Made by a program: the position numbers and the translations under genes
Assembly: GCF_014650775.1 (NCBI RefSeq)
Contig: NZ_BMVP01000001.1
Location: forward strand, 868,001-932,000
Source of the DNA: Streptomyces cirratus
Lineage (GTDB): Bacteria; Actinomycetota; Actinomycetes; Streptomycetales; Streptomycetaceae
Direction of reading: 5' to 3'
Length of the DNA stretch: 64,000 nucleotides
Shown: in pieces, positions 17,831 to 26,350 of the stretch
Numbering within the stretch: position 1 is the first letter of the stretch
How the letters are laid out: the number at the start of each line of letters is the position of its first letter
The notes under the pieces: model-generated
What the model saw: only the letters and a program-made list of their open reading frames with translations
Databases searched by the model: none
What the model was told of the DNA's origin: nothing

Positions 17831-18676
17831 ATGGCCAAGACCGTCCTCATCACCGGCACCTCCTCCGGCATCGGCCTGGCCGCCGCGGTCGGCGCCGCCC
17901 GGGCCGGCTGGCACGCCGTGGCGACGATGCGCGACACGGGCCGGGCGGACGCCCTGCTGGAGGCCGCCCGTGAGGCCGGCGTCGCCGACCGGGTCCAGGT
18001 CAAGCGGCTGGACGTGACCGACGCCGCTTCGGTGGCCACCTGCGTGTCAGAGGTCGTCGCCGAGCACGGGCACCTCGACGCGATCGTGAACAACGCGGGC
18101 GCCGGCTTCGTCGGCACCATCGAGCAGCACGGCATGGAGCAGGTCCGGTCGGTCATGGAGGTCAACTTCTTCGGCGTCGTCGAGCTCACCCGCGTCGCGC
18201 TCCCCCACCTGCGCGCGTCGGGCGGCCGGGTCATCACGGTCACGAGCATCGGCGGCGTGGTCGGGCAGCCCTTCAACGAGTCGTACTGCGCGGCCAAGTT
18301 CGCCGTCGAGGGCTTCATGGAGTCCCTCGCCCCGGTCGCCGCGAGCACCGGAGTCCAGGTGGCCGTGGTCGAACCGGGCGCCGTCACCAGCGAGTTCGTG
18401 AACAACGTACGGCTCGACGTACCGGCCATGCTCGCCCAGGCCGGGCCGTACGCCCCGGCGCTCCGGGGCTACGTCGACCACGCCCTCAAGTCCTTCGGCA
18501 GCGACAACGCCCAGACCTCGGAGCAGGCGGCGGCGCCCGTGGTCGACGCCCTGACCGCCGACCGGATGCCGTTCCGGATCCAGACCTCCGACTGGGCCCG
18601 CGACTTCGTCGCCGTCAAGCTCACGGACCTCGACGGCTCGGCCGTCCAGACCGAGATGACCGGCTGGCTCGGCTAG
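17831..18676 (+). CDS. Short-chain dehydrogenase/reductase
   Basis: A 281-aa classical SDR. The nucleotide-binding GTSSGIG (9-15), NNAG (87-90), Asn112 and the catalytic Ser139, Tyr152 and Lys156 (SYCAAK) are all present. The acidic Asp in RLDVTD fits the family; whether NAD or NADP is used is uncertain. Substrate unknown. It is alone on its transcript, preceded by GGAG, with a promoter flanked by probable MarR operator copies, so it is likely induced by the ligand of the divergent regulator. Confidence 0.87.
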   Translation: MAKTVLITGTSSGIGLAAAVGAARAGWHAVATMRDTGRADALLEAAREAGVADRVQVKRLDVTDAASVATCVSEVVAEHGHLDAIVNNAGAGFVGTIEQHGMEQVRSVMEVNFFGVVELTRVALPHLRASGGRVITVTSIGGVVGQPFNESYCAAKFAVEGFMESLAPVAASTGVQVAVVEPGAVTSEFVNNVRLDVPAMLAQAGPYAPALRGYVDHALKSFGSDNAQTSEQAAAPVVDALTADRMPFRIQTSDWARDFVAVKLTDLDGSAVQTEMTGWLG

Positions 18677-18776
18677 TGCCGCGACCGGGAATGTCCACCG
18701 GGCCGCGACGCCCGGCAAACCTTCCCGGCCACAGCACCGGACGGCCCGGCCCCGGCCCCGCGGGGCCCGGGTACCG

Positions 18777-19610
18777 TCAGCGCAGGCCCGCCGCCGCCAG
18801 CAGGTACGCCACCATCGGGTCGTAGTAGCGCGGGTCGCGGACGTGGTCGTCCAGCGGTACCGCCACCTGGAGGGTGCCCTCCGCCTCACCGAGGAACAGC
18901 GCGGGGTCGTTGCAGTCCGCGTACCCCACCGCGTCCAGCCCCCGCTGCGCCGCGCAGCCCGCCCAGCCGTGGTCGGCCACGACCAGGTCCGGCAGGGGGC
19001 GCCCCGCGGCCTCCAGGCCGTCCAGGATCGCCGCCATCGGAGCCGGGGAGTGGGTGTGCCACAGCGTGGCCCCGCGCTCCAGTACGGCCACGTCCGCGAA
19101 CTGCCACACCGAGCCCTCGTCGGCCGTCAGCCCCGGCGGGACCACCACGATCTCGCAGCCCGCGTCGCGCAGCGCGGCCGCCGTCGCCCGGTGCACGTCC
19201 AGGAGGCCGCCCGGGTGACCGGTGGCCAGCAGGACCCGCTGGCGGTCCAGCGCCGCCTTGCGCAGCCGCGCCGCCATCCGGTCCAGGGCGGCGACGGTCA
19301 GTTCCGGGTCGATGGTGTCCTGGCCGTACCGGTGCTCCGCGTCGTCCACCACCCCGCACCGCTCGGCCATGACGGCCAGGACGTCCTGCTCGTCCGTCCA
19401 GCGGTCGCCGAGTTCCAGGCCGAGCCAGTAGTGCCGGTCGCCGTTGGCGAGCTTGCGGTAGTGGGAGAGGTTGTTCTCGCGCGCCGTCGCCACGTCACCC
19501 GCGATCCGCGTACGGACCAGGTGGTCGATGAGTTCGGTACGGCTCGGCGTTGCCACGGGCTGGGCGGGCGTCCCGGCGGGCGTCTGTATCGGCTTCGGCA
19601 TACGGTTCAT
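18777..19610 (-). CDS. Phosphatase-like protein of uncertain function
   Basis: A 277-aa protein conserved, as far as I recall, in streptomycetes as a phosphatase. Visible features are a basic N-terminal third with IAGDVATARENNLSHYRKLANG and HYWLGLELGDRW, a middle GHPGGLLDVHRATAAALRDAG, and a C-terminal DLVVADHGWAGCAAQ and GYADCNDPALFLGEAEG. Several His and Asp residues could bind metal but no standard motif is present, so I give the name low weight. ATG 19610 lacks a clear ribosome site; ATG 19601 is the alternative. It is convergent with the SDR gene, and the intervening sequence contains the palindrome GGCCCCGCGGGGCC (18754-18767). Confidence 0.6.
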   Translation of the reverse strand: MNRMPKPIQTPAGTPAQPVATPSRTELIDHLVRTRIAGDVATARENNLSHYRKLANGDRHYWLGLELGDRWTDEQDVLAVMAERCGVVDDAEHRYGQDTIDPELTVAALDRMAARLRKAALDRQRVLLATGHPGGLLDVHRATAAALRDAGCEIVVVPPGLTADEGSVWQFADVAVLERGATLWHTHSPAPMAAILDGLEAAGRPLPDLVVADHGWAGCAAQRGLDAVGYADCNDPALFLGEAEGTLQVAVPLDDHVRDPRYYDPMVAYLLAAAGLR

Positions 19611-19666
19611 TGTGCCGCCGCCCCGCCGGAGCCGTCTGTTCCATTCCGACCAGCGGACACCGCGTG

Positions 19667-20245
19667 TCACCCCGACAGCGCCCCGAAGGCCCCGTCGGCC
19701 AGCCTCCTCAGCAGCGACTCGGTCGCCTCCCGGCCGAGGGCCGCCAGGTGCGGGGTGGAGTTCAGCAGGCCGAACACGGCGTGCACGCAGACCCGCACCT
19801 CCGATTCGCCCACCTGTGGGTGGAGCTGCCGCACGACCTCCACCCACAGCTCGACGTACTGCCGCTGGAGCTGGCGCACGAGCTTGCGGTCGGCGTCGCG
19901 CAGCCGGTCGAGCTCGCGGTCGTGGAGGGTGATCAGCGCGCGGTCGTCGAGCGCGAAGTCGATGTGGCCCTCCACGAGGGAGGCCAGCACCGCCGCCGGA
20001 TCCCCGGCCGCCTCCTCGGCCCGGCGCCGGCCCCCGGTCAGGAGGCGTTCGCTGATCCCGACGAGCAGCTCGGCGAGCATCGCGTCCTTGCCCGCGAAGT
20101 GGCGGTACAGGCCGGGTCCGCTGATGCCCACCGCGGCCCCTATCTCGTCCACGCCGACGCCGTGGAACCCGCGCTCGGCGAAGAGGCGGGCGGCCTCACT
20201 GAGGATCTGCTCGCGACGGGTGGGGGCGGCCGCTCTGGTGCTCAT
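19667..20245 (-). CDS. TetR-family regulator of the methylcrotonyl-CoA carboxylase operon
   Basis: A 192-aa TetR protein. The N-terminal HTH reads REQILSEAARLFAERGFHGV, then GVDEIGAAVGISGPGLYRHFAGKDAML; the rest is an all-helical ligand domain, probably sensing an acyl-CoA. It is divergent from the carboxylase operon with a 112-bp gap that contains two copies of GTTARCGCTCRTTAAC. Repression of the operon and itself, released by a pathway CoA ester, is inferred from this layout and from how TetR regulators of acyl-CoA carboxylase operons generally behave. Confidence 0.87.
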   Translation of the reverse strand: MSTRAAAPTRREQILSEAARLFAERGFHGVGVDEIGAAVGISGPGLYRHFAGKDAMLAELLVGISERLLTGGRRRAEEAAGDPAAVLASLVEGHIDFALDDRALITLHDRELDRLRDADRKLVRQLQRQYVELWVEVVRQLHPQVGESEVRVCVHAVFGLLNSTPHLAALGREATESLLRRLADGAFGALSG

Positions 20246-20268
20246 GGGAATCCATTCTAGACAGGGCC

Positions 20269-20315
20269 GTTAGCGCTCGTTAACCTAGGCCCCACAAGCG
20301 TTAACGCTCATTAAC
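20269..20315. promoter_or_regulatory. Two TetR-type operator copies, GTTARCGCTCRTTAAC
   Basis: GTTAGCGCTCGTTAAC (20269-20284) and GTTAACGCTCATTAAC (20300-20315) differ at two positions and start 31 bp apart, about three helical turns. Each is a partial inverted repeat (GTTA...TAAC). They lie between the divergent TetR gene and the carboxylase operon. A tandem pair of this kind suggests cooperative binding by the TetR protein. Confidence 0.72.
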
Positions 20316-20357
20316 AGCGTGACCGGTTTACGTGGACCGAGCAAGGGAGCTCGACCG

Positions 20358-21989
20358 ATGCAGCAGGCACCAGTGCTGACGAGCGCCGCGGACCCGGCGT
20401 CCGAGGCCTGGCGGACCAACGAGGCCGCCCACCGGGAACTCGCCGAGGGCCTGCGCGCCCGGCTGGAAGCGGCCCGCCTCGGCGGCGGCGACAAGGCCCG
20501 CGCCCGCCACACCGCCCGGGGCAAGCTGCTCCCGCGCGACCGCGTGGACACCCTCCTCGACCCGGGTTCCCCCTTCCTGGAGCTGGCCCCGCTGGCCGCC
20601 GAGGGCATGTACGGGGGCGCGGCCCCGGCCGCCGGCGTCATCGCGGGCATCGGCCGGGTCAGCGGCCGCGAGTGCGTCATCGTCGCGAACGACGCCACCG
20701 TCAAGGGCGGCACGTACTACCCGATGACCGTCAAGAAGCACCTGCGCGCGCAGGAGGTGGCGCTGGAGAACCGTCTCCCCTGCCTCTACCTGGTCGACTC
20801 GGGCGGCGCCTTCCTCCCCATGCAGGACGAGGTCTTCCCCGACCGGGACCACTTCGGCCGCATCTTCTACAACCAGGCCCGCATGTCCGGCGCCGGCATC
20901 CCGCAGATCGCCGCCGTCCTCGGCTCCTGCACCGCGGGCGGCGCGTACGTACCGGCCATGAGCGACGAGGCCGTCATCGTCCGCGGCCAGGGCACCATCT
21001 TCCTGGGCGGCCCGCCGCTGGTGAAGGCCGCCACCGGCGAGGTCGTCACGGCGGAGGAGCTCGGCGGCGGCGAGGTCCACTCCCGGACCTCCGGCGTCAC
21101 CGACCACCTCGCGGAGGACGACGCGCACGCGCTGCGGATCGTGCGCACCATCGTGGCGACCCTGCCCGCGCGCGGGGCCCTGCCCTGGTCGGTCGAGGCG
21201 CCGGAAGAGCCGAAGGTGGACCCGTACGGGCTGTACGGCGCGGTCCCCGTCGACTCCCGCACCCCCTACGACGCCCGCGAGGTCATCGCCCGGATCGTGG
21301 ACGGCTCCCGCTTCCAGGAGTTCAAGGCGGAGTTCGGGCAGACGCTGGTCACCGGCTTCGCCCGGATCCACGGCCACCCCGTCGGCATCGTCGCCAACAA
21401 CGGCATCCTCTTCTCCGAATCCGCGCAGAAGGGCGCCCACTTCATCGAGCTGTGCGACCAGCGCGGCATCCCGCTCCTGTTCCTCCAGAACATCTCGGGC
21501 TTCATGGTCGGCCGCGACTACGAGGCGGGCGGCATCGCCAAGCACGGCGCGAAGATGGTCACGGCGGTGGCCTGCACCCGGGTCCCGAAGCTGACCGTGG
21601 TCGTCGGCGGCTCGTACGGGGCCGGCAACTACTCGATGTGCGGCCGGGCGTACTCGCCGCGCTTCCTGTGGATGTGGCCCAACGCCAAGATTTCCGTGAT
21701 GGGCGGCGAACAGGCCGCGTCCGTCCTCGCGACCGTCAAGCGCGACCAGATCGAGGGCGCGGGCCAGGAGTGGCCGGCCGAGGACGAGGAGGCCTTCAAG
21801 GCCCCGGTCCGCGCGCAGTACGAGGAACAGGGCAATGCCTACTACGCCACCGCCCGGCTGTGGGACGACGGGGTCATCGACCCCCTGGAGACCCGGCAGG
21901 TGCTGGGGCTGGCCCTGACCGCGTGCGCGAACGCCCCGCTGGGACAAAAGGACGAAGCACAGCGCGGCTTCGGCATCTTCCGTATGTGA
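20358..21989 (+). CDS. Methylcrotonyl-CoA carboxylase-type carboxyltransferase, beta subunit
   Basis: A 543-aa biotin-dependent carboxyltransferase that would move the carboxyl group from biotin to 3-methylcrotonyl-CoA in leucine catabolism. The N-half has [23 protein letters not shown]; the C-half has [20 protein letters not shown] and [21 protein letters not shown], which are strongly characteristic of MCC beta rather than propionyl-CoA carboxylase. AGGGAG precedes ATG 20358. First gene of a tight operon with the biotin subunit (16 bp downstream), HMG-CoA lyase and an acyl-CoA dehydrogenase. Equivalent names are liuB or accD1. Confidence 0.9.
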   Translation: MQQAPVLTSAADPASEAWRTNEAAHRELAEGLRARLEAARLGGGDKARARHTARGKLLPRDRVDTLLDPGSPFLELAPLAAEGMYGGAAPAAGVIAGIGRVSGRECVIVANDATVKGGTYYPMTVKKHLRAQEVALENRLPCLYLVDSGGAFLPMQDEVFPDRDHFGRIFYNQARMSGAGIPQIAAVLGSCTAGGAYVPAMSDEAVIVRGQGTIFLGGPPLVKAATGEVVTAEELGGGEVHSRTSGVTDHLAEDDAHALRIVRTIVATLPARGALPWSVEAPEEPKVDPYGLYGAVPVDSRTPYDAREVIARIVDGSRFQEFKAEFGQTLVTGFARIHGHPVGIVANNGILFSESAQKGAHFIELCDQRGIPLLFLQNISGFMVGRDYEAGGIAKHGAKMVTAVACTRVPKLTVVVGGSYGAGNYSMCGRAYSPRFLWMWPNAKISVMGGEQAASVLATVKRDQIEGAGQEWPAEDEEAFKAPVRAQYEEQGNAYYATARLWDDGVIDPLETRQVLGLALTACANAPLGQKDEAQRGFGIFRM

Positions 21990-22005
21990 CGTGAGGACCT
22001 CACTG

Positions 22006-24105
22006 ATGTTCAGCACTGTTCTGGTCGCCAACCGGGGCGAGATCGCGGTACGGGTCATCCGGACGCTGCGACAGCTCGGGATCCGCTCCGTGGCCGTCTT
22101 CAGCGACGCGGACGCGGACGCGCGTCACGTCCGGGAGGCCGACACGGCCGTCCGGATCGGCCCGGCGGCGGCCGCCGAAAGCTACCTGTCGGTGGAGCGG
22201 CTGCTCGACGCGGCCCGCCGCACCGGCGCCGAGGCGGTCCACCCGGGGTACGGCTTCCTCGCGGAGAACGCCGGGTTCGCGGCGGCCTGCGAGAAGGCGG
22301 GTCTGGTGTTCATCGGGCCGCCCGCGAGCGCGATCTCGCTGATGGGCGACAAGATCCGGGCGAAGGAGACGGTGAAGGCGGCCGGGGTCCCGGTCGTCCC
22401 CGGCTCATCGGGGAGCGGCCTGAGCGACGCCGAACTGGCCTCCGCCGCAGAGAAGATCGGCATGCCCGTGCTGCTCAAGCCGTCGGCGGGCGGCGGCGGC
22501 AAGGGCATGCGCCTGGTACGGGACGCGGACCTGCTCGGCGAGGAGATCGCGGCGGCCCGCCGCGAGGCGCGGTCCTCGTTCGGGGACGACACGCTGCTCG
22601 TCGAGCGGTGGGTGGACCGGCCGCGGCACATCGAGATCCAGGTGCTGGCGGACGCGCACGGCAACGTGGTGCACCTGGGCGAGCGGGAGTGCTCGCTGCA
22701 GCGGCGCCACCAGAAGGTCATCGAGGAGGCCCCCTCGGTCCTGCTGACGCCGCAGCTGCGGGCGTCGATGGGTGCGGCGGCGGTGGAGGCGGCCCGCTCC
22801 TGCGGGTACGTCGGCGCGGGCACGGTGGAGTTCATCGTGCCGGGCGGGGACCCGTCCTCGTACTACTTCATGGAGATGAACACCCGGCTCCAGGTGGAGC
22901 ACCCGGTGACGGAGCTGATCACCGGGCTGGACCTGGTGGAGCAGCAGCTGCGGGTCGCCGCCGGCGAGCCGCTCGGCTTCGGCCAGGGCGACGTCACCCT
23001 GACGGGCCACGCGATCGAGGCCCGCGTCTGCGCGGAGGACCCGGCGCGGGGGTTCCTGCCGTCGGGCGGTACGGTGCTGGCGCTGTCGGAGCCGGCGGGC
23101 GGAGCGGTGCGGACGGACTCCGGGCTGGTGGCGGGGGTGGACACCGGCTCCACGTACGACCCGATGCTGTCGAAGGTGATCGCGTACGGCCCGGATCGGG
23201 CGGCGGCGTTGCGGGTGTTGCGGGGGGCGCTGGCGGAGACCGTGATCCTGGGTGTCCAGACCAATGCCGGTTTCCTGCGGAGGCTGTTGGCGCACCCCGA
23301 TGTGGTGTCGGGCAACCTGGACACGGGCCTGGTGGAACGGGACCTGCCGTCCCTCCTGCCGGACGGCACCCCGCCGGAGGTCTACGCGGCGGCCGCGCTG
23401 CTGGCCGGCTCCGTCCCGGTATACCCGCACGCCGCGCCGAACGGTCCGGCGGGAGCCGGCGGCGCCGGCGCCTGGGTCGACCCGTTCGGGGCGGCCGACG
23501 GCTGGCGCCTCGGCGGCACCCCGGCCTGGACGGTCCACCACTTCCGCCTCCCGGGCCAGGAGCCGGTCGCGGTCCGCGCCCGCCCGTACGGCTCCGGGAC
23601 GGAGCTGCTCCTCGTCCCCGCACACAACAGCGGCGCCGACCGGAATCAGGCGCGGGGTCCGGGGCTGAGCCCCGGTGCTCCGGCCCGCGGCCGGATCGTG
23701 GCCCGCACCGCCGGCACCGTCACCGTCGAACTCGACGGGGTCACCCACCGCTTCGCCCACGCCGCCTCCCCGGAGGGGACCTGGCTCGGCCGTGACGGCG
23801 ACTCCTGGCACGTCCAGGCCCACGACCCCGTCGCCGCCGCCCTCACCGGCCGGGGCCACGCCGGTGCGGACACCCTCGCGGCCCCGATGCCCGGCACCGT
23901 CACCGTCGTCAAGGTCGCCGTCGGCGACCACGTCACCGCCGGTCAGAGCCTGCTCGTCGTCGAGGCGATGAAGATGGAGCACGTCATCTCCGCCCCGCAC
24001 GCCGGCACCGTCACCGAACTCGACGTATCCCCCGGCACCACCGTCGCCATGGACCAGGTCCTGGCCGTCGTCACCCCGGACGAGGAAGAGGAGGAGGCGT
24101 CGTGA
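22006..24105 (+). CDS. Methylcrotonyl-CoA carboxylase-type alpha subunit (biotin carboxylase + BCCP)
   Basis: A 699-aa biotin-carrying subunit. Residues 1-450 are a biotin carboxylase: VLVANRGEIAVRVIRTLRQL, the ATP-grasp glycine loop KPSAGGGGKGMRLV, MEMNTRLQVEHPVTE and the RVCAEDP block. A variable middle region follows, and residues about 625-695 are a biotinyl domain with EAMKMEH, Lys656 being the biotin site. GAGGA precedes ATG 22006; a GTG at 21991 is the alternative. The last four bases (GTGA) overlap the HMG-CoA lyase start, indicating translational coupling. Confidence 0.92.
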   Translation: MFSTVLVANRGEIAVRVIRTLRQLGIRSVAVFSDADADARHVREADTAVRIGPAAAAESYLSVERLLDAARRTGAEAVHPGYGFLAENAGFAAACEKAGLVFIGPPASAISLMGDKIRAKETVKAAGVPVVPGSSGSGLSDAELASAAEKIGMPVLLKPSAGGGGKGMRLVRDADLLGEEIAAARREARSSFGDDTLLVERWVDRPRHIEIQVLADAHGNVVHLGERECSLQRRHQKVIEEAPSVLLTPQLRASMGAAAVEAARSCGYVGAGTVEFIVPGGDPSSYYFMEMNTRLQVEHPVTELITGLDLVEQQLRVAAGEPLGFGQGDVTLTGHAIEARVCAEDPARGFLPSGGTVLALSEPAGGAVRTDSGLVAGVDTGSTYDPMLSKVIAYGPDRAAALRVLRGALAETVILGVQTNAGFLRRLLAHPDVVSGNLDTGLVERDLPSLLPDGTPPEVYAAAALLAGSVPVYPHAAPNGPAGAGGAGAWVDPFGAADGWRLGGTPAWTVHHFRLPGQEPVAVRARPYGSGTELLLVPAHNSGADRNQARGPGLSPGAPARGRIVARTAGTVTVELDGVTHRFAHAASPEGTWLGRDGDSWHVQAHDPVAAALTGRGHAGADTLAAPMPGTVTVVKVAVGDHVTAGQSLLVVEAMKMEHVISAPHAGTVTELDVSPGTTVAMDQVLAVVTPDEEEEEAS

Positions 24106-25034
24106 ACGGGCTGCCCATGACCGTCCCGGCTCCCGGACTGCCGGCCCGCGTCCGCGTCCACGAGGTCGGCGCCCGCGACGGACTGCAGAACGAGCAGAGC
24201 GCCGTCCCGACCCCCGTCAAGGCCGAGTTCATCCACCGTCTGGCCGCGGCGGGGCTGACCACCATCGAGGCCACCAGCTTCGTCCACCCCAAGTGGGTGC
24301 CCCAGCTCGCCGACGCCGAGGAGCTGTTCCCCCTCCTCGCCGACGTCGACGCGGCCCTCCCCGTCCTCGTCCCCAACGAGCGCGGCCTCGACCGCGCGCT
24401 CGCCCTCGGCGCCACCCGCATCGCCGTCTTCGGTTCGGCCACCGAGACCTTCGCCGCCCGCAACCTCAACCGCACCGTCGCCGAGTCCCTCGCCATGTTC
24501 GAGCCCGTCGTGGCCCGCGCCAAGGAACACCGCGCCCACGTACGGGGGTACCTCTCCATGTGCTTCGGCGACCCCTGGGAGGGGGCCGTCCCGCTCCCCC
24601 AGGTCGTCCGCACCGCCAAGGCGCTGCTCGACCTCGGCTGCGACGAGCTCAGCCTCGGCGACACCATCGGTGTCGCCACGCCCGGCCACGTCCGGGCACT
24701 CCTGTGCGCCCTCAACGACGAGGGCGTCGCCACCGACCGGATCGGCGTGCACTTCCACGACACCTACGGCCAGGCGCTCTCCAACACCCTCGCCGCGCTC
24801 CTGCACGGCGTGACCACGGTCGACGCCTCCGCCGGCGGCCTCGGCGGCTGCCCGTACGCGAAGAGCGCCACCGGCAACCTCGCCACCGAGGACCTGGTGT
24901 GGATGCTCGACGGTCTCGGCATCGAGACCGGGGTCGATCTGGCCGCCCTCACCGCCACGAGCGTGTGGATGGCCGAGCAGTTGGGCCGGCCCAGCCCCTC
25001 CCGTACCGTCCGCGCCCTCTCCCACAAGGAGTAA
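24102..25034 (+). CDS. Hydroxymethylglutaryl-CoA lyase
   Basis: A 310-aa TIM-barrel lyase that cleaves HMG-CoA to acetyl-CoA and acetoacetate, the last step of leucine breakdown. VHEVGARDGLQNE carries the catalytic Arg and Asp, HFHDTYG the metal-binding His pair, and SAGGLGGCPYAKSATGNLAT the active-site Cys loop. The start GTG 24102 overlaps the preceding stop by 4 bp; an internal ATG at 24117 is possible. Gene order carboxylase beta, alpha, lyase, dehydrogenase matches liu-type operons. Confidence 0.92.
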   Translation: MNGLPMTVPAPGLPARVRVHEVGARDGLQNEQSAVPTPVKAEFIHRLAAAGLTTIEATSFVHPKWVPQLADAEELFPLLADVDAALPVLVPNERGLDRALALGATRIAVFGSATETFAARNLNRTVAESLAMFEPVVARAKEHRAHVRGYLSMCFGDPWEGAVPLPQVVRTAKALLDLGCDELSLGDTIGVATPGHVRALLCALNDEGVATDRIGVHFHDTYGQALSNTLAALLHGVTTVDASAGGLGGCPYAKSATGNLATEDLVWMLDGLGIETGVDLAALTATSVWMAEQLGRPSPSRTVRALSHKE

Positions 25035-25041
25035 CGAAGAC

Positions 25042-26202
25042 ATGCCCCTCGACCACCGGCTCACCCCCGAGCACGAGGAACTCCGCCGCACCGTCGAGGA
25101 GTTCGCCCACGACGTCATCGCCCCCAAGATCGGCGACCTGTACGAGCGGCACGAGTTCCCGTACGAGATCGTCCGCGAGATGGGCCGGATGGGCCTGTTC
25201 GGCCTGCCCTTCCCCGAGGAGTACGGCGGCATGGGCGGTGACTACCTCGCCCTCGGCATCGCCCTGGAGGAGCTGGCCCGCGTCGACTCCTCTGTCGCCA
25301 TCACCCTGGAGGCCGGGGTCTCCCTCGGCGCCATGCCGATCTTCCTGTTCGGCACCGAGGAGCAGAAGCAGGAGTGGCTGCCGCGGATGTGCTCCGGTGA
25401 GATCCTCGGCGCCTTCGGCCTGACGGAGCCGGGTGCGGGCTCGGACGCGGGCGGCAGCCGCACCACCGCCGTCAAGGACGGCGACGAGTGGGTGATCAAC
25501 GGCTCGAAGTGCTTCATCACCAACTCCGGTACGGACATCACCGGCCTGGTCACCGTCACCGCCGTCACCGGGCGCAAGGCGGACGGCCGCCCGGAGATCT
25601 CCTCGATCATCGTCCCGTCCGGCACCCCGGGCTTCACGGTCGCGGCGCCGTACTCCAAGGTCGGCTGGAACTCCTCCGACACCCGTGAGCTGGCCTTCGA
25701 CAACGTACGGGTGCCGCTCGCCAACCTGGTGGGCGAGGAGGGCCGCGGCTACGCCCAGTTCCTGCGCATCCTGGACGAGGGGCGCGTGGCCATCTCGGCG
25801 CTCGCCACCGGCCTGGCGCAGGGCTGTGTGGACGAGTCGGTGAAGTACGCGAAGGAGCGGCAGGCGTTCGGCCGGCCGATCGGGGACAACCAGGCCATCC
25901 AGTTCAAGCTGGCCGACATGGAGATGCGCGCCCACATGGCCCGCGTGGGCTGGCGGGACGCGGCTTCGCGGCTGGTGGCGGGCGAGCCGTTCAAGAAGGA
26001 GGCGGCGATCGCGAAGCTGTACTCCTCCACGGTCGCCGTCGACAACGCCCGGGAGGCCACTCAGATCCACGGCGGCTACGGGTTCATGAACGAGTACCCG
26101 GTGGCACGGATGTGGCGTGACTCCAAGATCCTGGAGATCGGCGAGGGCACGAGCGAGGTGCAGCGCATGCTCATCGCACGCGAACTGGGCTTCGGGGGCT
26201 GA
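25042..26202 (+). CDS. acdH: Acyl-CoA dehydrogenase of the branched-chain catabolic operon (AcdH-like)
   Basis: A 386-aa acyl-CoA dehydrogenase. LTEPGAGSDAGGSRTTAV and QIHGGYGFMNEYPVARMWRD are the FAD and substrate signatures. Near the C-terminus it reads EIGEGTSEV, so the catalytic Glu of short/medium-chain enzymes is present, unlike the other acyl-CoA dehydrogenase in this window (RIYGGTSEV) and unlike textbook isovaleryl-CoA dehydrogenase. The gene called acdH in S. coelicolor, known to act in branched-chain amino-acid catabolism, lies in this same context; the symbol rests on that. GGAG precedes ATG 25042, 7 bp after the lyase stop. Confidence 0.88.
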   Translation: MPLDHRLTPEHEELRRTVEEFAHDVIAPKIGDLYERHEFPYEIVREMGRMGLFGLPFPEEYGGMGGDYLALGIALEELARVDSSVAITLEAGVSLGAMPIFLFGTEEQKQEWLPRMCSGEILGAFGLTEPGAGSDAGGSRTTAVKDGDEWVINGSKCFITNSGTDITGLVTVTAVTGRKADGRPEISSIIVPSGTPGFTVAAPYSKVGWNSSDTRELAFDNVRVPLANLVGEEGRGYAQFLRILDEGRVAISALATGLAQGCVDESVKYAKERQAFGRPIGDNQAIQFKLADMEMRAHMARVGWRDAASRLVAGEPFKKEAAIAKLYSSTVAVDNAREATQIHGGYGFMNEYPVARMWRDSKILEIGEGTSEVQRMLIARELGFGG

Positions 26203-26233
26203 GAGTCGGTCCGTTCGCGCACGCGTGCAGGTC

Positions 26234-26262
26234 AGGGGGCCCGACGTAAGTGAGGGCCCCCT
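26234..26262 (+). terminator. Terminator of the carboxylase/lyase/acdH operon
   Basis: AGGGGGCCC (26234-26242) and GGGCCCCCT (26254-26262) make a perfect 9-bp stem with an 11-nt loop, 31 bp after the acdH stop and just before the desE iron box. Confidence 0.7.
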
Positions 26263-26274
26263 TACCCATCCTGG

Positions 26275-26293
26275 CAAGGTTAGGCTAACCTTC
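26275..26293. promoter_or_regulatory. Iron box (DmdR1/IdeR operator) upstream of desE
   Basis: The 17-bp perfect palindrome AAGGTTAGGCTAACCTT (26276-26292) matches the iron-box core TTAGGTTAGGCTAACCTAA bound by DtxR-family repressors of Streptomyces. It lies 58 bp before the desE start, so the siderophore receptor and reductase should be derepressed when iron is scarce. Confidence 0.9.
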
Positions 26294-26350
26294 CTTGGAA
26301 CGGCCTGAGCGGCCGCCCGGCACGCACCACGCACGAAAGCGGACATCGAC

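Noticed and set aside
18754..18767. Palindrome GGCCCCGCGGGGCC as a terminator between SDR and phosphatase-like genes
   Set aside because: It has no loop and sits in a run of similar GC-rich sequence; chance is likely, so I mention it only in passing.
22405..24000. Long minus-strand open frame across the biotin carboxylase gene
   Set aside because: His/Arg/Gly-rich, without motifs, opposite a gene with clear ATP-grasp and biotinyl domains; a high-GC shadow.
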